Shown here: piece by piece, positions 33,366-42,860 of the stretch
How positions within the stretch are numbered: the first letter of the stretch is position 1
Layout of the letters: every line of letters starts with the position of its first letter
DNA from: Hyphomonadaceae bacterium UBA7672
Lineage (GTDB): Bacteria > Pseudomonadota > Alphaproteobacteria > Caulobacterales > Hyphomonadaceae
DNA: 64,000 bases
Direction: 5' to 3'
NCBI GenBank assembly: GCA_002483135.1
Contig: DLHI01000010.1
Span: 1-64,000, forward strand
The notes under the pieces: generated by a model
The model's input: the letters and a program-made list of their open reading frames with translations, nothing else
The model's database searches: none
Told to the model about the DNA's origin: nothing
Translations under genes and position numbers: made by a program

Positions 33366-35273
33366 TTATCTGACCACCGGCAGGATGATGGAGCTTGGGG
33401 CGGCCGCCGAGCGATGGATGCTCTGGGTCGCCTTCCGATAATCGCCCGCCTTTGCGAAGAAGATATTGGGGACAAAGGTCTGCGGATTGCGGTCATAGAG
33501 CGGGAACAGGGTCGACTGCACCTGCACCATTATCTTGTGGCCCTTCCGGAACACGTGATCGACGTTCGGCAGACCGAATTTGTATTCCTCGACCTTGCCG
33601 GGCTTCAGCGCCTCGGGCTTGGCGAAATCCTTATAGTAGCGCCCGCGGAAGATCTCGAACGCCACGCCCATCTGCAGGCCGGCGGTTTCCGGCTGATAGG
33701 TGTCCTCGTCTGGATAGACGTCGATCAGCTTCACGACCCAGTCGCTGTCTGTGCCGGTCGTCGAGGCAAAAAGATCGACCTGCGGAGCGCCCATGATGTG
33801 CACATCAGCATCAAGCGCGGGCGTGACGTATTCCAGCACGTCGGGCCGGCCCGAGACAAAGCGCTGGTCGTTGATCAGCCACGTGCGCCAGGCATTGGCG
33901 TCGCGCATGTGAACGGGTCGCGGCATGAACGGCACGGGCTTCGTCGGGTCGGAGACATAGTCATCGTGCGAGGTCGCGCCGGTCGAGGTTGGCTTCGCCC
34001 AGCCGAGTGAGAAATCCGGTTGAAGGTAAAGCGCTGTCGGCTGGCCCATCGGCCACGACTTGGACTCGTTCCACTTGTTGATGCCCGTTTGATAGGTCAG
34101 CACGGGCGGCGTCTTCGGATCGGGCGTTCCCTTCAGATAGTGATCGAGGAAAGGCTTCATGTAACGGGTGCGGAAGTCGAGCCCGGTGTCGCCAGGCAGC
34201 TTGTACCAGCCGAGTTCGGTCGCCTGATAGTTCACGCCGGAATGCCGCCACGGCCCGATGACAAGATGCAGTTTGTCGTTGCTTCCGTCCTTCGGCTCCA
34301 GTGCGTGATAGACTTTCGGCGCGCCGTAGCTGTCTTCCTGATCCCATTGTCCGACGACCAGCATGGTCGGCACTGTCAGCGGCTTGTCTTTGAACCAGCG
34401 GTCAACCGCCTGTTCGGACCAGAACGAAGTGTAGGCCGGGTTCTGGAAAAGCTTCTGCACGAAGGGATAGGATTCCAGGCCATACTTCTTCGCATAGTCG
34501 CCGGCCGAGCCTGCATTGAGGAATCTGAGGTAATCGTCGCCAGAGCCATTCGCGACCGAGTCGTTGTCGCCGGCATTGGTCGTCATCGACGTCACATAGT
34601 CGAAGTTCGGCTGGCGGAACGCGCCGTTGTGGAACCAGTCATCGCCCATCCAGCCATCGACCATTGGGCTCTGCGGCACTGATGCCTTCAGGGCAGGGTG
34701 AGGATTGATCGTAGCGACCAGCGCAGTGAATCCGACATAGGACGAGCCGGTGATGCCGATACTGCCGTTTGTCTCCGGTACGTTCTTCACCAGCCAGTCG
34801 ATCGTGTCGTAGGCGTCGGTCGACTCGTCGACGCTGGTCTTGTTGAGGGCGCCGATGATCGGGCGGTTCATCACGAACTCGCCTTCGGATTTATTGCGGC
34901 CGCGGATGTCCTGATAGACGCGGATATAGCCGTCATTGACGAATTCGGCGTCCATAACTGGCAGGATGTCGACGAGGCGCTGGCTGCCCATGCGCGAGGT
35001 GCTGCGATCGGCGTTGTAGGGGGTCCGCGTCAGCAGGATCGGCGCGTTCCTCGTGCCCTTGTACATCGCGATGACCGTGAACAGCTTCGCGCCATCCCGC
35101 ATGGGGATCATCACTTCCTTGCGGATGAAATCCGCCTCGGGGCGCGTGAAGCTGTAGCTGGGGTTCATCTCCGGCGTCATCGGTGTGATGACCGGTGGCT
35201 GCTGCGCGATTGCGATTGCAGAGACGCCAAGCGCTGCTGCGATACCCACGACCAACAGAAGCTTGCGTTTCAT
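33366..35273 (-). CDS. CocE/NonD-type hydrolase (alpha-amino-acid ester hydrolase-like)
   Basis: A 635-residue exported serine hydrolase of the X-Pro dipeptidyl-peptidase (S15) family. It has a signal peptide MKRKLLLVVGIAAALGVSAI with AIAQ cleavage. The alpha/beta-hydrolase core has VYQDIRGRNKSEGEF, the nucleophile elbow GSSYVGF (Ser about 175-180), Asp in VGQWDQED and His in IGPWRHSG. A C-terminal jelly-roll domain follows. Family members cleave acyl, peptide or beta-lactam-type ester/amide bonds. It ends near argB and is preceded by the ABC exporter genes, possibly in one transcript (38-base gap). Confidence 0.9.
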   Translation of the reverse strand: MKRKLLLVVGIAAALGVSAIAIAQQPPVITPMTPEMNPSYSFTRPEADFIRKEVMIPMRDGAKLFTVIAMYKGTRNAPILLTRTPYNADRSTSRMGSQRLVDILPVMDAEFVNDGYIRVYQDIRGRNKSEGEFVMNRPIIGALNKTSVDESTDAYDTIDWLVKNVPETNGSIGITGSSYVGFTALVATINPHPALKASVPQSPMVDGWMGDDWFHNGAFRQPNFDYVTSMTTNAGDNDSVANGSGDDYLRFLNAGSAGDYAKKYGLESYPFVQKLFQNPAYTSFWSEQAVDRWFKDKPLTVPTMLVVGQWDQEDSYGAPKVYHALEPKDGSNDKLHLVIGPWRHSGVNYQATELGWYKLPGDTGLDFRTRYMKPFLDHYLKGTPDPKTPPVLTYQTGINKWNESKSWPMGQPTALYLQPDFSLGWAKPTSTGATSHDDYVSDPTKPVPFMPRPVHMRDANAWRTWLINDQRFVSGRPDVLEYVTPALDADVHIMGAPQVDLFASTTGTDSDWVVKLIDVYPDEDTYQPETAGLQMGVAFEIFRGRYYKDFAKPEALKPGKVEEYKFGLPNVDHVFRKGHKIMVQVQSTLFPLYDRNPQTFVPNIFFAKAGDYRKATQSIHRSAAAPSSIILPVVR

Positions 35274-35311
35274 GCGGATGGTCTCCCGACGCGGCAGCGA
35301 TCCTTACTTCA

Positions 35312-36145
35312 TCAGTTCCGCAGGCGATAGCCCGTCTTGAAGATCCAGCCGACGATGCCGAGCAGGATCAGGATGAAGGCGAACGTGACGCCCAGGCTGA
35401 CCGCGACATTATCGCCTTCGAGCCCGAAGAAGGCCCAGCGATAGCCCGAGATCAGGTGAACCACAGGGTTTAGCTGGGCGATGCCCTGCCAGTCCTTGGG
35501 CAGCATGTCGATCGTGTAGAACGCGCCGCCAAGGAATGTCAGCGGGGTGACGATCAACATCGGGATGAAGTTCAGTTGTTCGAAGCTCTCCGCCCAGATG
35601 CCGATGATGAAGCCGAACAGGCTGAAGCCGAAGGACACCAGGATCAGGAACACGACCATCTCGACCGGATGCAGGATCGGGACAGGCACGAACAGAAAGG
35701 CGGTCGCGAGGATGACGAGGCCGAGGATGACGGATTTGGTCGCGGCGGCGCCCACGAAGGCGATGACGATTTCGAGGTAGGACACCGGGGCGGAGAGCAG
35801 TTCGTAGATCGTACCAGTGAATTTCGGGAAATAGATGCCGAAGCTCGCGTTGAAGATCGAGTTGGTGAAAATCGAGAGCATGATCAGGCCGGGTACCAGG
35901 AATGTGCCATAGGACAGTCCGTCGACCACGGGCTCCATCCTGTTGCCGATGGCCGAGCCGAACACCACGAAGTAGAGCGCCGTGGTGATCACGGGCGTTG
36001 CAAGGCTTTCGCCAATCGTGCGGAAGAAGCGCACCATCTGGAAGCGGTACATCGCCCAGATGCTGTGGCCGTTGAAGCTCAGGGGGCTGCTGGAGACGGC
36101 AGGCCGGGCGGGCGCGGCGAGCGTGGAAGCGGATGCCTGATTCAT
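35312..36145 (-). CDS. ABC-2 type transporter permease
   Basis: A 277-residue membrane protein with six predicted helices (around residues 47-66, 79-100, 122-145, 156-178, 185-207 and 247-268) and the ABC-2 signature GGAFYTIDMLPKDWQGIAQLNPVVHLISGYRW. It resembles NodJ/YadH-type permeases of polysaccharide, drug or lipid exporters. It follows its ATPase gene by four bases. The substrate is unknown; the neighbouring secreted CocE hydrolase may process an exported or extracellular compound, which is speculation. Confidence 0.88.
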   Translation of the reverse strand: MNQASASTLAAPARPAVSSSPLSFNGHSIWAMYRFQMVRFFRTIGESLATPVITTALYFVVFGSAIGNRMEPVVDGLSYGTFLVPGLIMLSIFTNSIFNASFGIYFPKFTGTIYELLSAPVSYLEIVIAFVGAAATKSVILGLVILATAFLFVPVPILHPVEMVVFLILVSFGFSLFGFIIGIWAESFEQLNFIPMLIVTPLTFLGGAFYTIDMLPKDWQGIAQLNPVVHLISGYRWAFFGLEGDNVAVSLGVTFAFILILLGIVGWIFKTGYRLRN

Positions 36146-36149
36146 CGGA

Positions 36150-37103
36150 TCAGCCTTTCACGCCAGCAGTTTCAGGGATAGCGGGCGCGTGGACCAGGCT
36201 GACGAAGATGTCTTCAAGCGAGGACGACTTGGTGTCGAGATCCTTGAACTGGACGCCTGTTTCGCTCATGTGGCGGATCAGTGAGGCGACGCCGGTTCGG
36301 TCGGCGGTTGTGTCGAACGTGTAGTCCAGGCGGCGGCCTTCATCGCGCAGGACTATGTCCCAATTCTTGAAGGTATCGGGCAGGGCGACGAGCGGTTCGA
36401 CCAGTTCGAACGAGACCTGCTTCTTGCCGAGCTTTTTCATCAGCGTTGTCTTTTCCTCAACGACGATGAGTTCGCCCTTCGAGATGACGCCCACGCGGTC
36501 AGCCATCTCTTCGGCTTCCTCGATATAGTGGGTAGTGAGGATGATGGTGACGCCGCGTTCGCGCATGGTGCGCACCAGCGCCCACATGTCGCGACGCAGT
36601 TCGACGTCGACGCCGGCGGTGGGTTCGTCGAGGAACAGGATTTCAGGTTCGTGGCTAAGCGCCTTGGCGATCAGGACGCGCCGCTTCATGCCGCCCGACA
36701 GCGCCATGAGCTTGGTGTCCTTCTTGTCCCAGAGGGATAGGTCCTTCAGCACTTTCTCGACATGCGCATGATTGGGCGGCAGGCCGAACAGTCCGCGCGA
36801 GTAGTTCGTTACGGCCCAGACCGTCTCGAACATGTCGATGTGCATTTCCTGGGGGACGAGGCCGATGATGCTCCGCGCGGCGCGGAACTCCTTTTGTGCA
36901 TCCAGGCCGTTCACGAGAATGGTTCCCGTCGTCGGCGTGACGATGCCACAGACCGCGTTGATCAACGTGGACTTGCCGGCGCCATTGGGGCCGAGCAGGG
37001 CGAATATCTCGCCCTTGTTGATCTCTAGATCGACATGCTTGAGGGCCTGCAGGCCGCCCTTGTAGGACTTGCTGAGGCCCCGGATCGACAGAACGGGTGG
37101 CAT
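36150..37103 (-). CDS. ABC transporter ATP-binding protein
   Basis: A 317-residue ATPase. Walker A is LLGPNGAGKST, Q-loop VPQEMHIDMF, signature LSGGMKRRV, Walker B ILFLDEPTAGVD and switch His in LTTHYIEEAE. It also has a C-terminal regulatory part of about 90 residues. It is closest in pattern to NodI/YadG/CcmA-type exporters. The ATG at 37103 (MPPVLSIRGL) is chosen; a frame extension upstream is unsupported. With the next gene it forms an exporter of ABC-2 type. Confidence 0.9.
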   Translation of the reverse strand: MPPVLSIRGLSKSYKGGLQALKHVDLEINKGEIFALLGPNGAGKSTLINAVCGIVTPTTGTILVNGLDAQKEFRAARSIIGLVPQEMHIDMFETVWAVTNYSRGLFGLPPNHAHVEKVLKDLSLWDKKDTKLMALSGGMKRRVLIAKALSHEPEILFLDEPTAGVDVELRRDMWALVRTMRERGVTIILTTHYIEEAEEMADRVGVISKGELIVVEEKTTLMKKLGKKQVSFELVEPLVALPDTFKNWDIVLRDEGRRLDYTFDTTADRTGVASLIRHMSETGVQFKDLDTKSSSLEDIFVSLVHAPAIPETAGVKG

Positions 37104-37295
37104 GTGGCGGAGGTCCCCAGCGTTTGTTGTTATGGCTCTTGAGGCGGCCAAGGGCGATGTGGGGCCCGTGGCCGTCCCTGTCCAGAGGACGGACAAGGAA
37201 TATCAAAACCGACATGGTCGCGTAATTGTTTAGCGTGGGCGTAGAGCCCATAGCTGCCATGACGCTGGCAGGAGCGATGGATCGAAACCGCCCTG

Positions 37296-37931
37296 TCAGC
37301 CGGTCAGCGACATGATGGTGGCGCGCAGTTCCGGCAGCCCGAGGCCCTTCTCGCTGGACGTTGCGATCACGTGCGGGTGGGCGGCCGGCTGTTTCATCAG
37401 CGCGGTCTTGGTCGCCTCGATCACGTCGGCGAGTTCCGATTTCTTGATCTTGTCGGTCTTGGTCAGCACGACCTGGTATTGGACGGCATTGCTGTCGAGT
37501 TGTTCCATCACGCCGCGATCGACGTCGCCCACGCCGCGCCGTGCGTCGATCAGCATGAACACGCGGCGCAGGGTGGGGCGCTTGCGCAGATAGTCGAGGT
37601 TAAGCTTGCTCCAGACGTCGACGTTCTTCTTCGGCGCTTCGGCGAAGCCATAGCCAGGCAGGTCAACGATATAGAACTTGCCGTCGGCGAGATCGAAGAA
37701 GTTGATCTCCTGTGTGCGGCCGGGCGTGTTCGAGGCGCGCGCGAGGTTCTTGCGGTTGCACAGCGCGTTGATCAGGCTCGACTTGCCGACGTTGGAGCGG
37801 CCGGCGAAGGCGATCTCGGGTCGGTCGGGTTCAGGCAGGCCTTTGATGGCGACGACGCCCTTCACGAAGGCGACGTTGCCCGCAAACAGCTTGCGCGCAG
37901 CTTCCAGCTGTTCAGGCGTAAAGTCGGTCAT
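37296..37931 (-). CDS. engB: Ribosome biogenesis GTP-binding protein YsxC/EngB
   Basis: A 211-residue GTPase for large ribosomal subunit assembly. It has G1 GRSNVGKSS, G3 DLPGYG preceded by TPGRTQEINFF, and G4 TKTDKIKKSE. The ATG at 37931 (MTDFTPEQ) lies 14 bases after the yidC stop, so it is last in the rpmH-rnpA-yidC-engB group. The long upstream frame extension is in the yidC region and not coding. Confidence 0.93.
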   Translation of the reverse strand: MTDFTPEQLEAARKLFAGNVAFVKGVVAIKGLPEPDRPEIAFAGRSNVGKSSLINALCNRKNLARASNTPGRTQEINFFDLADGKFYIVDLPGYGFAEAPKKNVDVWSKLNLDYLRKRPTLRRVFMLIDARRGVGDVDRGVMEQLDSNAVQYQVVLTKTDKIKKSELADVIEATKTALMKQPAAHPHVIATSSEKGLGLPELRATIMSLTG

Positions 37932-37945
37932 ACTGCTCCAGCGGC

Positions 37946-39733
37946 CTAGGCCGCCTTCTTGCTGCCGAACCGCTTCTTGATCCACTTGTCGATTTCGGTC
38001 TCGACGCCGGTGCGGCGCATGATGATGTACTGCTGGATCATCGAGATGATGTTCGACCAGACATAGTAGATCACGAGGCCTGCGGCGAAGCCGGCGAACA
38101 GCACGGTGAACACCAGCGGGATCCATTTCATGATCGAGGCCTGCATCTTGTCGGCGGGCGGGGCCGACAGGCTCTGCAGGCCGAACATGGTGAGACCGTA
38201 GAGGATCGGCCAGACGCCGATGCCCAGCAGGCCGCCGATCAGCGGAACCGAGCGCGGCTCCCACGGGATCAAGCCGAACAGGTTGAAGATCGAAGTGGGA
38301 TCGCCCGCCGACATGTCGCGGATCCAGCCGACGAAGGGCGTATGGCGCATTTCGATCGTGACGTTCAACACGTGGAACAGCGAGTAGAACACGAACATAG
38401 TCGGGATGAGCGGCAGGCAGCCTGCCAGCGGATTGACCTTTTCGCGCTGCATGAGCTTGGCCTGTTCGGCCCGCAAGCGCTGCGGATCTGCCTTGAAGCG
38501 CTCCTGAATACTCTTCAGCTCGGGCTGGATCAGCCGCATCTTCGACATCGACTTGTACATGTTGAATTGCAGCGGGAAGAACACGGTCTTCACCACGACG
38601 GTCAGCGCAAGAATGGCGAGCGCGAAGGCGCCGAACCAGCCTTCGAACGTCTTCAGCAGCCAGAAGAACGGTTTGGTGATGAAGAACATGAAGCTCCAGT
38701 CCACCGCGTCCGTGAACGAAGGGATCGGGCTTGTCTTGTCGTGTTCGTAGCGCTCGAGCACGTTGACGCGCTTGGCGCCGGCGAAGACGCGCGCGGTCTT
38801 GGTGATCGACGCGTTCGGCTGGATCACGTACGGCGTCAGATCGTAACCGGCGACGAACGTGGTCTGGCCGTTGAGCTTGTCGGCGCGCGCGATCATCTGC
38901 ACTTCTTCGCCTTGTTCCGGGATCGCCGCGCCCATCCAGTACTTGGTCGTCAGTGCATTCCAGCCGCCGGTGACGGCGCGCTGCACGGCTTTCCCGTTGT
39001 TGAGGTCATGATAGTTGACCATCTGGTTCTTTTCAGTGCCGTACACGCCCAGAGCGCCGCGGTGCGCGCCTTGCTCGGCGTGCGGGGTATTGATCAGGTC
39101 GTTGGTCTGGCGCTGACGCAGTTCAGATTTCTGGGTCAGCGTTATCGGCTCGGCGCCCGTGTTGGTGACGACATCCTTCACGGTGAAGAGATAGTCGCTA
39201 TCAACCGTGATCTCGCGATCGATCTTCACGACCGGCGTCACATAGGACAGCGTCAGCGGATTTGTCGTCGTCAGCGGGCCGGCGCTCGTCTGGGTCCAGA
39301 CGACGCTGTCTGTCGAGGTGGTCGGCGTGGTCCAGGCGACAGTTGCGTAGAAGGCGCGCTCGGTGCCTTCCGGAGCCATGAGCTTGATTTCGCCAGCCGG
39401 GTTCTTTGCTTCCTTGTCTTCGATCGTATCGTAGAAGCCTTTCAGCTGAACGTCGTCGATGCGCGCGCCGAGCAGGGAGATCGAACCTTCGATGGCGGGG
39501 GCGTCGAGCGCAACGCGCGCACCCGCGGCAAGCCCTCCGGCCACCACTTCTTCACGCTGGCGGATGGTAGGCGCCGGAGCCGTCGACTGTGTGACGGCGT
39601 TCTTTTGAGCCTGATCCAGCGCGGCCTGACGCGCCTTCTGCTGAGGATCCAGCACGAGCACGTTGTAGATCATGAACAGCCCGAAACACAGGACAAGGGC
39701 CAGCAGGAGGTTACGCTGGTCGTTCTGTTCCAT
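37946..39733 (-). CDS. yidC: Membrane protein insertase YidC
   Basis: A 595-residue inner membrane protein that inserts and folds membrane proteins with or without SecYEG. It has an N-terminal helix (LLLALVLCFGLFMIYNVLV), a large periplasmic beta-domain to about residue 345, and five C-terminal helices. Among these are FPLQFNMYKSMSKM, NPLAGCLPLIPTMFVFYSLF and PVVLT-like late helices, plus a basic tail KKRFGSKKAA. The start ATG at 39733 is four bases after the rnpA stop. yidD, often found between rnpA and yidC, is absent. Confidence 0.95.
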   Translation of the reverse strand: MEQNDQRNLLLALVLCFGLFMIYNVLVLDPQQKARQAALDQAQKNAVTQSTAPAPTIRQREEVVAGGLAAGARVALDAPAIEGSISLLGARIDDVQLKGFYDTIEDKEAKNPAGEIKLMAPEGTERAFYATVAWTTPTTSTDSVVWTQTSAGPLTTTNPLTLSYVTPVVKIDREITVDSDYLFTVKDVVTNTGAEPITLTQKSELRQRQTNDLINTPHAEQGAHRGALGVYGTEKNQMVNYHDLNNGKAVQRAVTGGWNALTTKYWMGAAIPEQGEEVQMIARADKLNGQTTFVAGYDLTPYVIQPNASITKTARVFAGAKRVNVLERYEHDKTSPIPSFTDAVDWSFMFFITKPFFWLLKTFEGWFGAFALAILALTVVVKTVFFPLQFNMYKSMSKMRLIQPELKSIQERFKADPQRLRAEQAKLMQREKVNPLAGCLPLIPTMFVFYSLFHVLNVTIEMRHTPFVGWIRDMSAGDPTSIFNLFGLIPWEPRSVPLIGGLLGIGVWPILYGLTMFGLQSLSAPPADKMQASIMKWIPLVFTVLFAGFAAGLVIYYVWSNIISMIQQYIIMRRTGVETEIDKWIKKRFGSKKAA

Positions 39734-39737
39734 GGGA

Positions 39738-40130
39738 TCAGGCCCTGGCGGGAGGGGTGGGTCCGGCACCCGATGGCGGGGCGTCACCGGAAATGAAGCG
39801 GCGGCGGAGGCTTATCAACGCCTTTTCCAGATCGTCAAGCAAACGGGGCCAGGCGGCCGTGCCGGTTTCCTGGCGGGCGACGATCACATAGTCCACGCCT
39901 GCAACGCCAAGAAGGGGAAGCAGCTGGCGGGCGGCCTCGCGAAGCCGGCGCCGGGCCCGGTTGCGGACCACGGAACCCCCGACCTTCTTGGTGGCGGTGA
40001 ATCCGAGGCCAAGGACAGGACGAGGCTGGCCGCGACGGCGCGCCTGAACCACCACCAGCCGGCGGCGTTCGGCATAACCCTCTGCAACATAAAGAAATTC
40101 ACGTCGAACGCGCAGGCGTTCGATCAGCAA
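39738..40130 (-). CDS. rnpA: Ribonuclease P protein component
   Basis: Binds the RNase P RNA for 5' maturation of tRNA. It shows LRVRREFLYVAEG at the start, LGFTATKKVGGSVVRNRARRRLREAAR (the RNR motif) in the middle and DYVIVARQET near the end. The usual start cannot be an ATG. The TTG at 40130 (encoding LLIERLRVRR) fits the family N-terminus and gives 130 residues; no strong ribosome site is visible, consistent with coupling to rpmH 26 bases upstream. Start confidence is moderate. Confidence 0.88.
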   Translation of the reverse strand: MLIERLRVRREFLYVAEGYAERRRLVVVQARRRGQPRPVLGLGFTATKKVGGSVVRNRARRRLREAARQLLPLLGVAGVDYVIVARQETGTAAWPRLLDDLEKALISLRRRFISGDAPPSGAGPTPPARA

Positions 40131-40156
40131 TGGCGATGGATTGCTAAATGTCGAGC

Positions 40157-40297
40157 TTAGGCGCTCAGACGCTTCCGGCCCTTGGCGCGGCGAGAGGCGA
40201 GAACCTTCTGGCCGTTCTTGGTCGCCATACGCGCGCGGAACCCGTGGCGCCGTTTGCGCTTCAGGTTGCTGGGCTGGAAAGTCCTCTTGGTGGCCAC
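40157..40297 (-). CDS. rpmH: Ribosomal protein L34
   Basis: A 46-residue gene. It reads (GTG)ATKRTFQPSNLKRKRRHGF then RARMATKNGQKVLASRRA then KGRKRLSA-stop, a textbook L34. It starts at a GTG. It is overlapped in other frames by longer meaningless open frames. First gene of the rpmH-rnpA-yidC-engB operon. The 267 bases upstream to the kinase gene should contain its promoter. Confidence 0.97.
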   Translation of the reverse strand: MATKRTFQPSNLKRKRRHGFRARMATKNGQKVLASRRAKGRKRLSA

Positions 40298-40564
40298 GGG
40301 TCACTGCCCCTTATTCCTTCGCGGAGCCGGGGGAACTACATGCCCCTCCGGGTCGAGTCAAGCACGGCGAGCAAGACGCCTAAAAGCGCCTCCTGCGACG
40401 GATTTGCAATCCGTTTTGCGTTCAAGTCGGGTATATGAATCAAAAGGACGCGACCGGACGGGGAGCCGGCGTGATCCGATTGAAGGCGTGGCCCACGCGC
40501 TTTCCAGCCAGAAGGAGACGGCGGGCATGCCGCCGCACGTGAGCTTGTCGCCCGGTCCCGGGAA

Positions 40565-42037
40565 ATGTGCGGGGGCGGAAAACTGAGCGAAACGCATCAA
40601 TTCGATGCTGGCGTTGCCGTGGCGGAGCCGCTGTCCGCCGCGAAGCCTCGCGTATTTTCCGGCCTGCGCGGCCGGCTCCTGTTGCTGACCGCCGGCTTTG
40701 TCCTGTTCGCCGAATTGCTGATTTACCCTGTCCTGGCGGGCACCTACCGCAACAACTGGCTGGAGCAGCGCGCCCAAGCCGCACAGATCGCCGCGCTGGC
40801 CGTTGAAGCAGCTCCCGACGGCCGCGTGAGCGAAGAGCTTTCGCGCCAGTTGCTCAGCCGGGCGCAGGTGGTCTCGGTCGTCGTGCAGGAACAGGATTTC
40901 CGTGGCGAGATCCTGCCGCCTTCGATCGACATCAGCGGCGATCTCATCGCGATCGATCTCCGCTCCGAAGGCATGATCGATGGCACGCTGGGTGCCTTCG
41001 GCCACATGTTCGCGCCGAAGGGACGGTTCCTGCGGGTCATCCTCACGCCATCAATGACTCAGGATGCGGTGATGGAGATCATCGTTCCCGAAGCCGCGCT
41101 GAAGGACGGGATCATCGCCTTCTCGCGGACACTGCTGCTTGTCTCCCTGATCGTGTCGGCGGTCGTGGGCGCGCTCGTCTATTTCGCGATCTACCGGCTG
41201 GTGGTGCGGCCCATGCGGCGGCTGACCGATGGCATCGTCGCGTTCTCGGAAGCGCCGGAAGCGGCCGTCATCGAGGCGATGCCCGGGGAGAGTGACGAGA
41301 TGCAGCGCGCCAACTCCGCACTGCAGAGCATGCAGCGAACGGTGTCCGCTTCCCTGAGGCAGCGCAAGCGGTTGGCCGAGCTGGGTGAGGCCGTCGCCAA
41401 GATCAACCACGACCTTCGCAATTCCTTGTCGGCCGCGCAGATCGTGTCGGAGGGTCTTGCGCAATCGGACGATCCCCGCGTGAAGCGTGCCGCGCCACGC
41501 CTCGAACGCGCAATCGAACGCGCCATCAACCTTGCGGAGGCGACGCTCAGCTACGGAAGCGCCGAGCCATCGCGTCCATCGCTAAGCCCGGTCAATCTCA
41601 ATGCCGCTGTCGAGGAGGCCGCAGCCGAGGCGATGGCCGGATGCGGCGACATCGAGTGGCGGCTAGAAGCGGTTGCGCCGGTGACTGCGATGGCTGACCC
41701 CGACCATGTCCACCGCATCATCGCCAACCTGGTGCGCAACTCGGCTCGCGCCATTCGCGATCAAGCTGGCCGCAAGGCGCCGGGACGCATCTCTGCCGCG
41801 ATCCGCCGCGAGGGTGATATGGCGGTGGTCGAGATTTCCGACAATGGCCCCGGGGTTCCCGATGCTGTGGTGAAACGGCTATTCCAGCCATTCGCGGGGT
41901 CTGCTTCGCGGGGCGGGGCAGGCCTTGGCCTTGCCATCGCCCGCGAGCTGGCCCGCGGGATGAAGGGCGACCTCGAAATGACGCGCAACGGGCCCGAAGG
42001 TGCGTCCTTCACGTTGCGCACGCCGCTCTGCGGTTGA
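40565..42037 (+). CDS. Sensor histidine kinase, HAMP-containing
   Basis: A 490-residue protein. Two transmembrane helices (about 35-57 and 188-212) bracket a periplasmic sensor of about 130 residues, followed by a HAMP segment and a HisKA-like helix with phospho-acceptor His in KINHDLRNSLSAAQ (about residue 283). The HATPase has N-box LVRNSARAIRD, G1 SDNGPGVPD and G2 GGAGLGLAIARELARGM. No response regulator is adjacent, so it is an orphan kinase. The ATG at 40565 is used, although its ribosome site is poor and a downstream start is possible. It ends in front of a bidirectional terminator. Confidence 0.85.
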   Translation: MCGGGKLSETHQFDAGVAVAEPLSAAKPRVFSGLRGRLLLLTAGFVLFAELLIYPVLAGTYRNNWLEQRAQAAQIAALAVEAAPDGRVSEELSRQLLSRAQVVSVVVQEQDFRGEILPPSIDISGDLIAIDLRSEGMIDGTLGAFGHMFAPKGRFLRVILTPSMTQDAVMEIIVPEAALKDGIIAFSRTLLLVSLIVSAVVGALVYFAIYRLVVRPMRRLTDGIVAFSEAPEAAVIEAMPGESDEMQRANSALQSMQRTVSASLRQRKRLAELGEAVAKINHDLRNSLSAAQIVSEGLAQSDDPRVKRAAPRLERAIERAINLAEATLSYGSAEPSRPSLSPVNLNAAVEEAAAEAMAGCGDIEWRLEAVAPVTAMADPDHVHRIIANLVRNSARAIRDQAGRKAPGRISAAIRREGDMAVVEISDNGPGVPDAVVKRLFQPFAGSASRGGAGLGLAIARELARGMKGDLEMTRNGPEGASFTLRTPLCG

Positions 42038-42053
42038 GCCACCCATGCGAATG

Positions 42054-42077
42054 GGCGGCAGCGTCTCCGCTGCCGCC
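42054..42077. terminator. Bidirectional terminator between convergent genes
   Basis: A perfect ten-pair stem GGCGGCAGCG / CGCTGCCGCC with a TCTC loop lies between the stop of the kinase gene (42037) and that of the DUF4142 gene (42102). The T-tract is weak on both sides. Confidence 0.6.
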
Positions 42078-42101
42078 AATCCTTCATCATGACGCGTGCG
42101 T

Positions 42102-42704
42102 TTAGCTCGGCGACTTCGTCACGTCGTCAGCTGGCGAGTCATCGAGCGCCCGAATCTGCGTGAGGTGAGCATCGACCACGGGGGTCATCTTGGTAGCGAA
42201 GGCCTGAAGTCCCGCATCCTTGCCGTTGGCGGAGAAGTCCTTCATCAGGCTCAGCGTGTTCTCGTGAGCTTCCGTCTGCTGGTCGATGTAGTTGTCGTCG
42301 AAGTCCTCGACCGAGGCGTTGCGCAGTTGATCGAGCTGGCTTGTGAAGGCGCTGTCGAGCTGCGTGGGCTGCGTTACGAGCGCGGCCGAGGCGAGGGGCT
42401 GCAGTTCCGTTGAAGCGGCGGTGTGAGCGTCGAGCATCGCCTGAGCGAAGTCCTTCACCGACTGCACCTTCGAGCGTTCCAGCGCGATCTTTGCGGCTTC
42501 GATCTCGTACATATTGGACAGGGTCGCCTTCTCGACGAAGTTGATCACCCCGGAGTCGACCTCTTCCGTGACGACGGTGGTGTTGCCATCGACAGCGACT
42601 TCGGTCGAATTCGAGGCCTGGCTGGCAGGGTTTTCGGGGCCGCAGGCTGCAAGGCTCACGGCCAGCGCGGACGCGGCCACCAAAAGCGGGAACTTCATCT
42701 GCAT
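42102..42704 (-). CDS. DUF4142 lipoprotein
   Basis: A 200-residue protein with a lipoprotein signal ending SLAACGPE. The mature domain is a helical DUF4142 bundle, a ferritin-like four-helix unit found in many exported bacterial proteins (AKIALERSKVQSVKDFAQAM, LDAHTAASTEL, EAHENTLSLMKDF). The start MQMKFPLL at 42704 has an AGGAGA site seven bases before. Function unknown; members are often stress or envelope related. Confidence 0.82.
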   Translation of the reverse strand: MQMKFPLLVAASALAVSLAACGPENPASQASNSTEVAVDGNTTVVTEEVDSGVINFVEKATLSNMYEIEAAKIALERSKVQSVKDFAQAMLDAHTAASTELQPLASAALVTQPTQLDSAFTSQLDQLRNASVEDFDDNYIDQQTEAHENTLSLMKDFSANGKDAGLQAFATKMTPVVDAHLTQIRALDDSPADDVTKSPS

Positions 42705-42860
42705 CACGTCTCTCCTGATGATGTCGTTCGCGCCGGCAATGCGCCGCCGCGTCAGGAGGGGGAACGTTAATGCCATGCACCGGTTCCGGCTTTTGCCGGG
42801 TTCCAGCGTGACGATGCAGTAAGACGTTTTGGGGAGCAGGGCGCTCTACAGCAAGCAGCG

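Noticed and set aside
40398..40427. tRNA-like anticodon arm ACGGA-TTTGCAA-TCCGT followed by TTCAAGT upstream of the kinase gene
   Set aside because: No matching acceptor stem, D-arm or base-paired T-stem could be built on either strand, so it is at most a fragment or chance.
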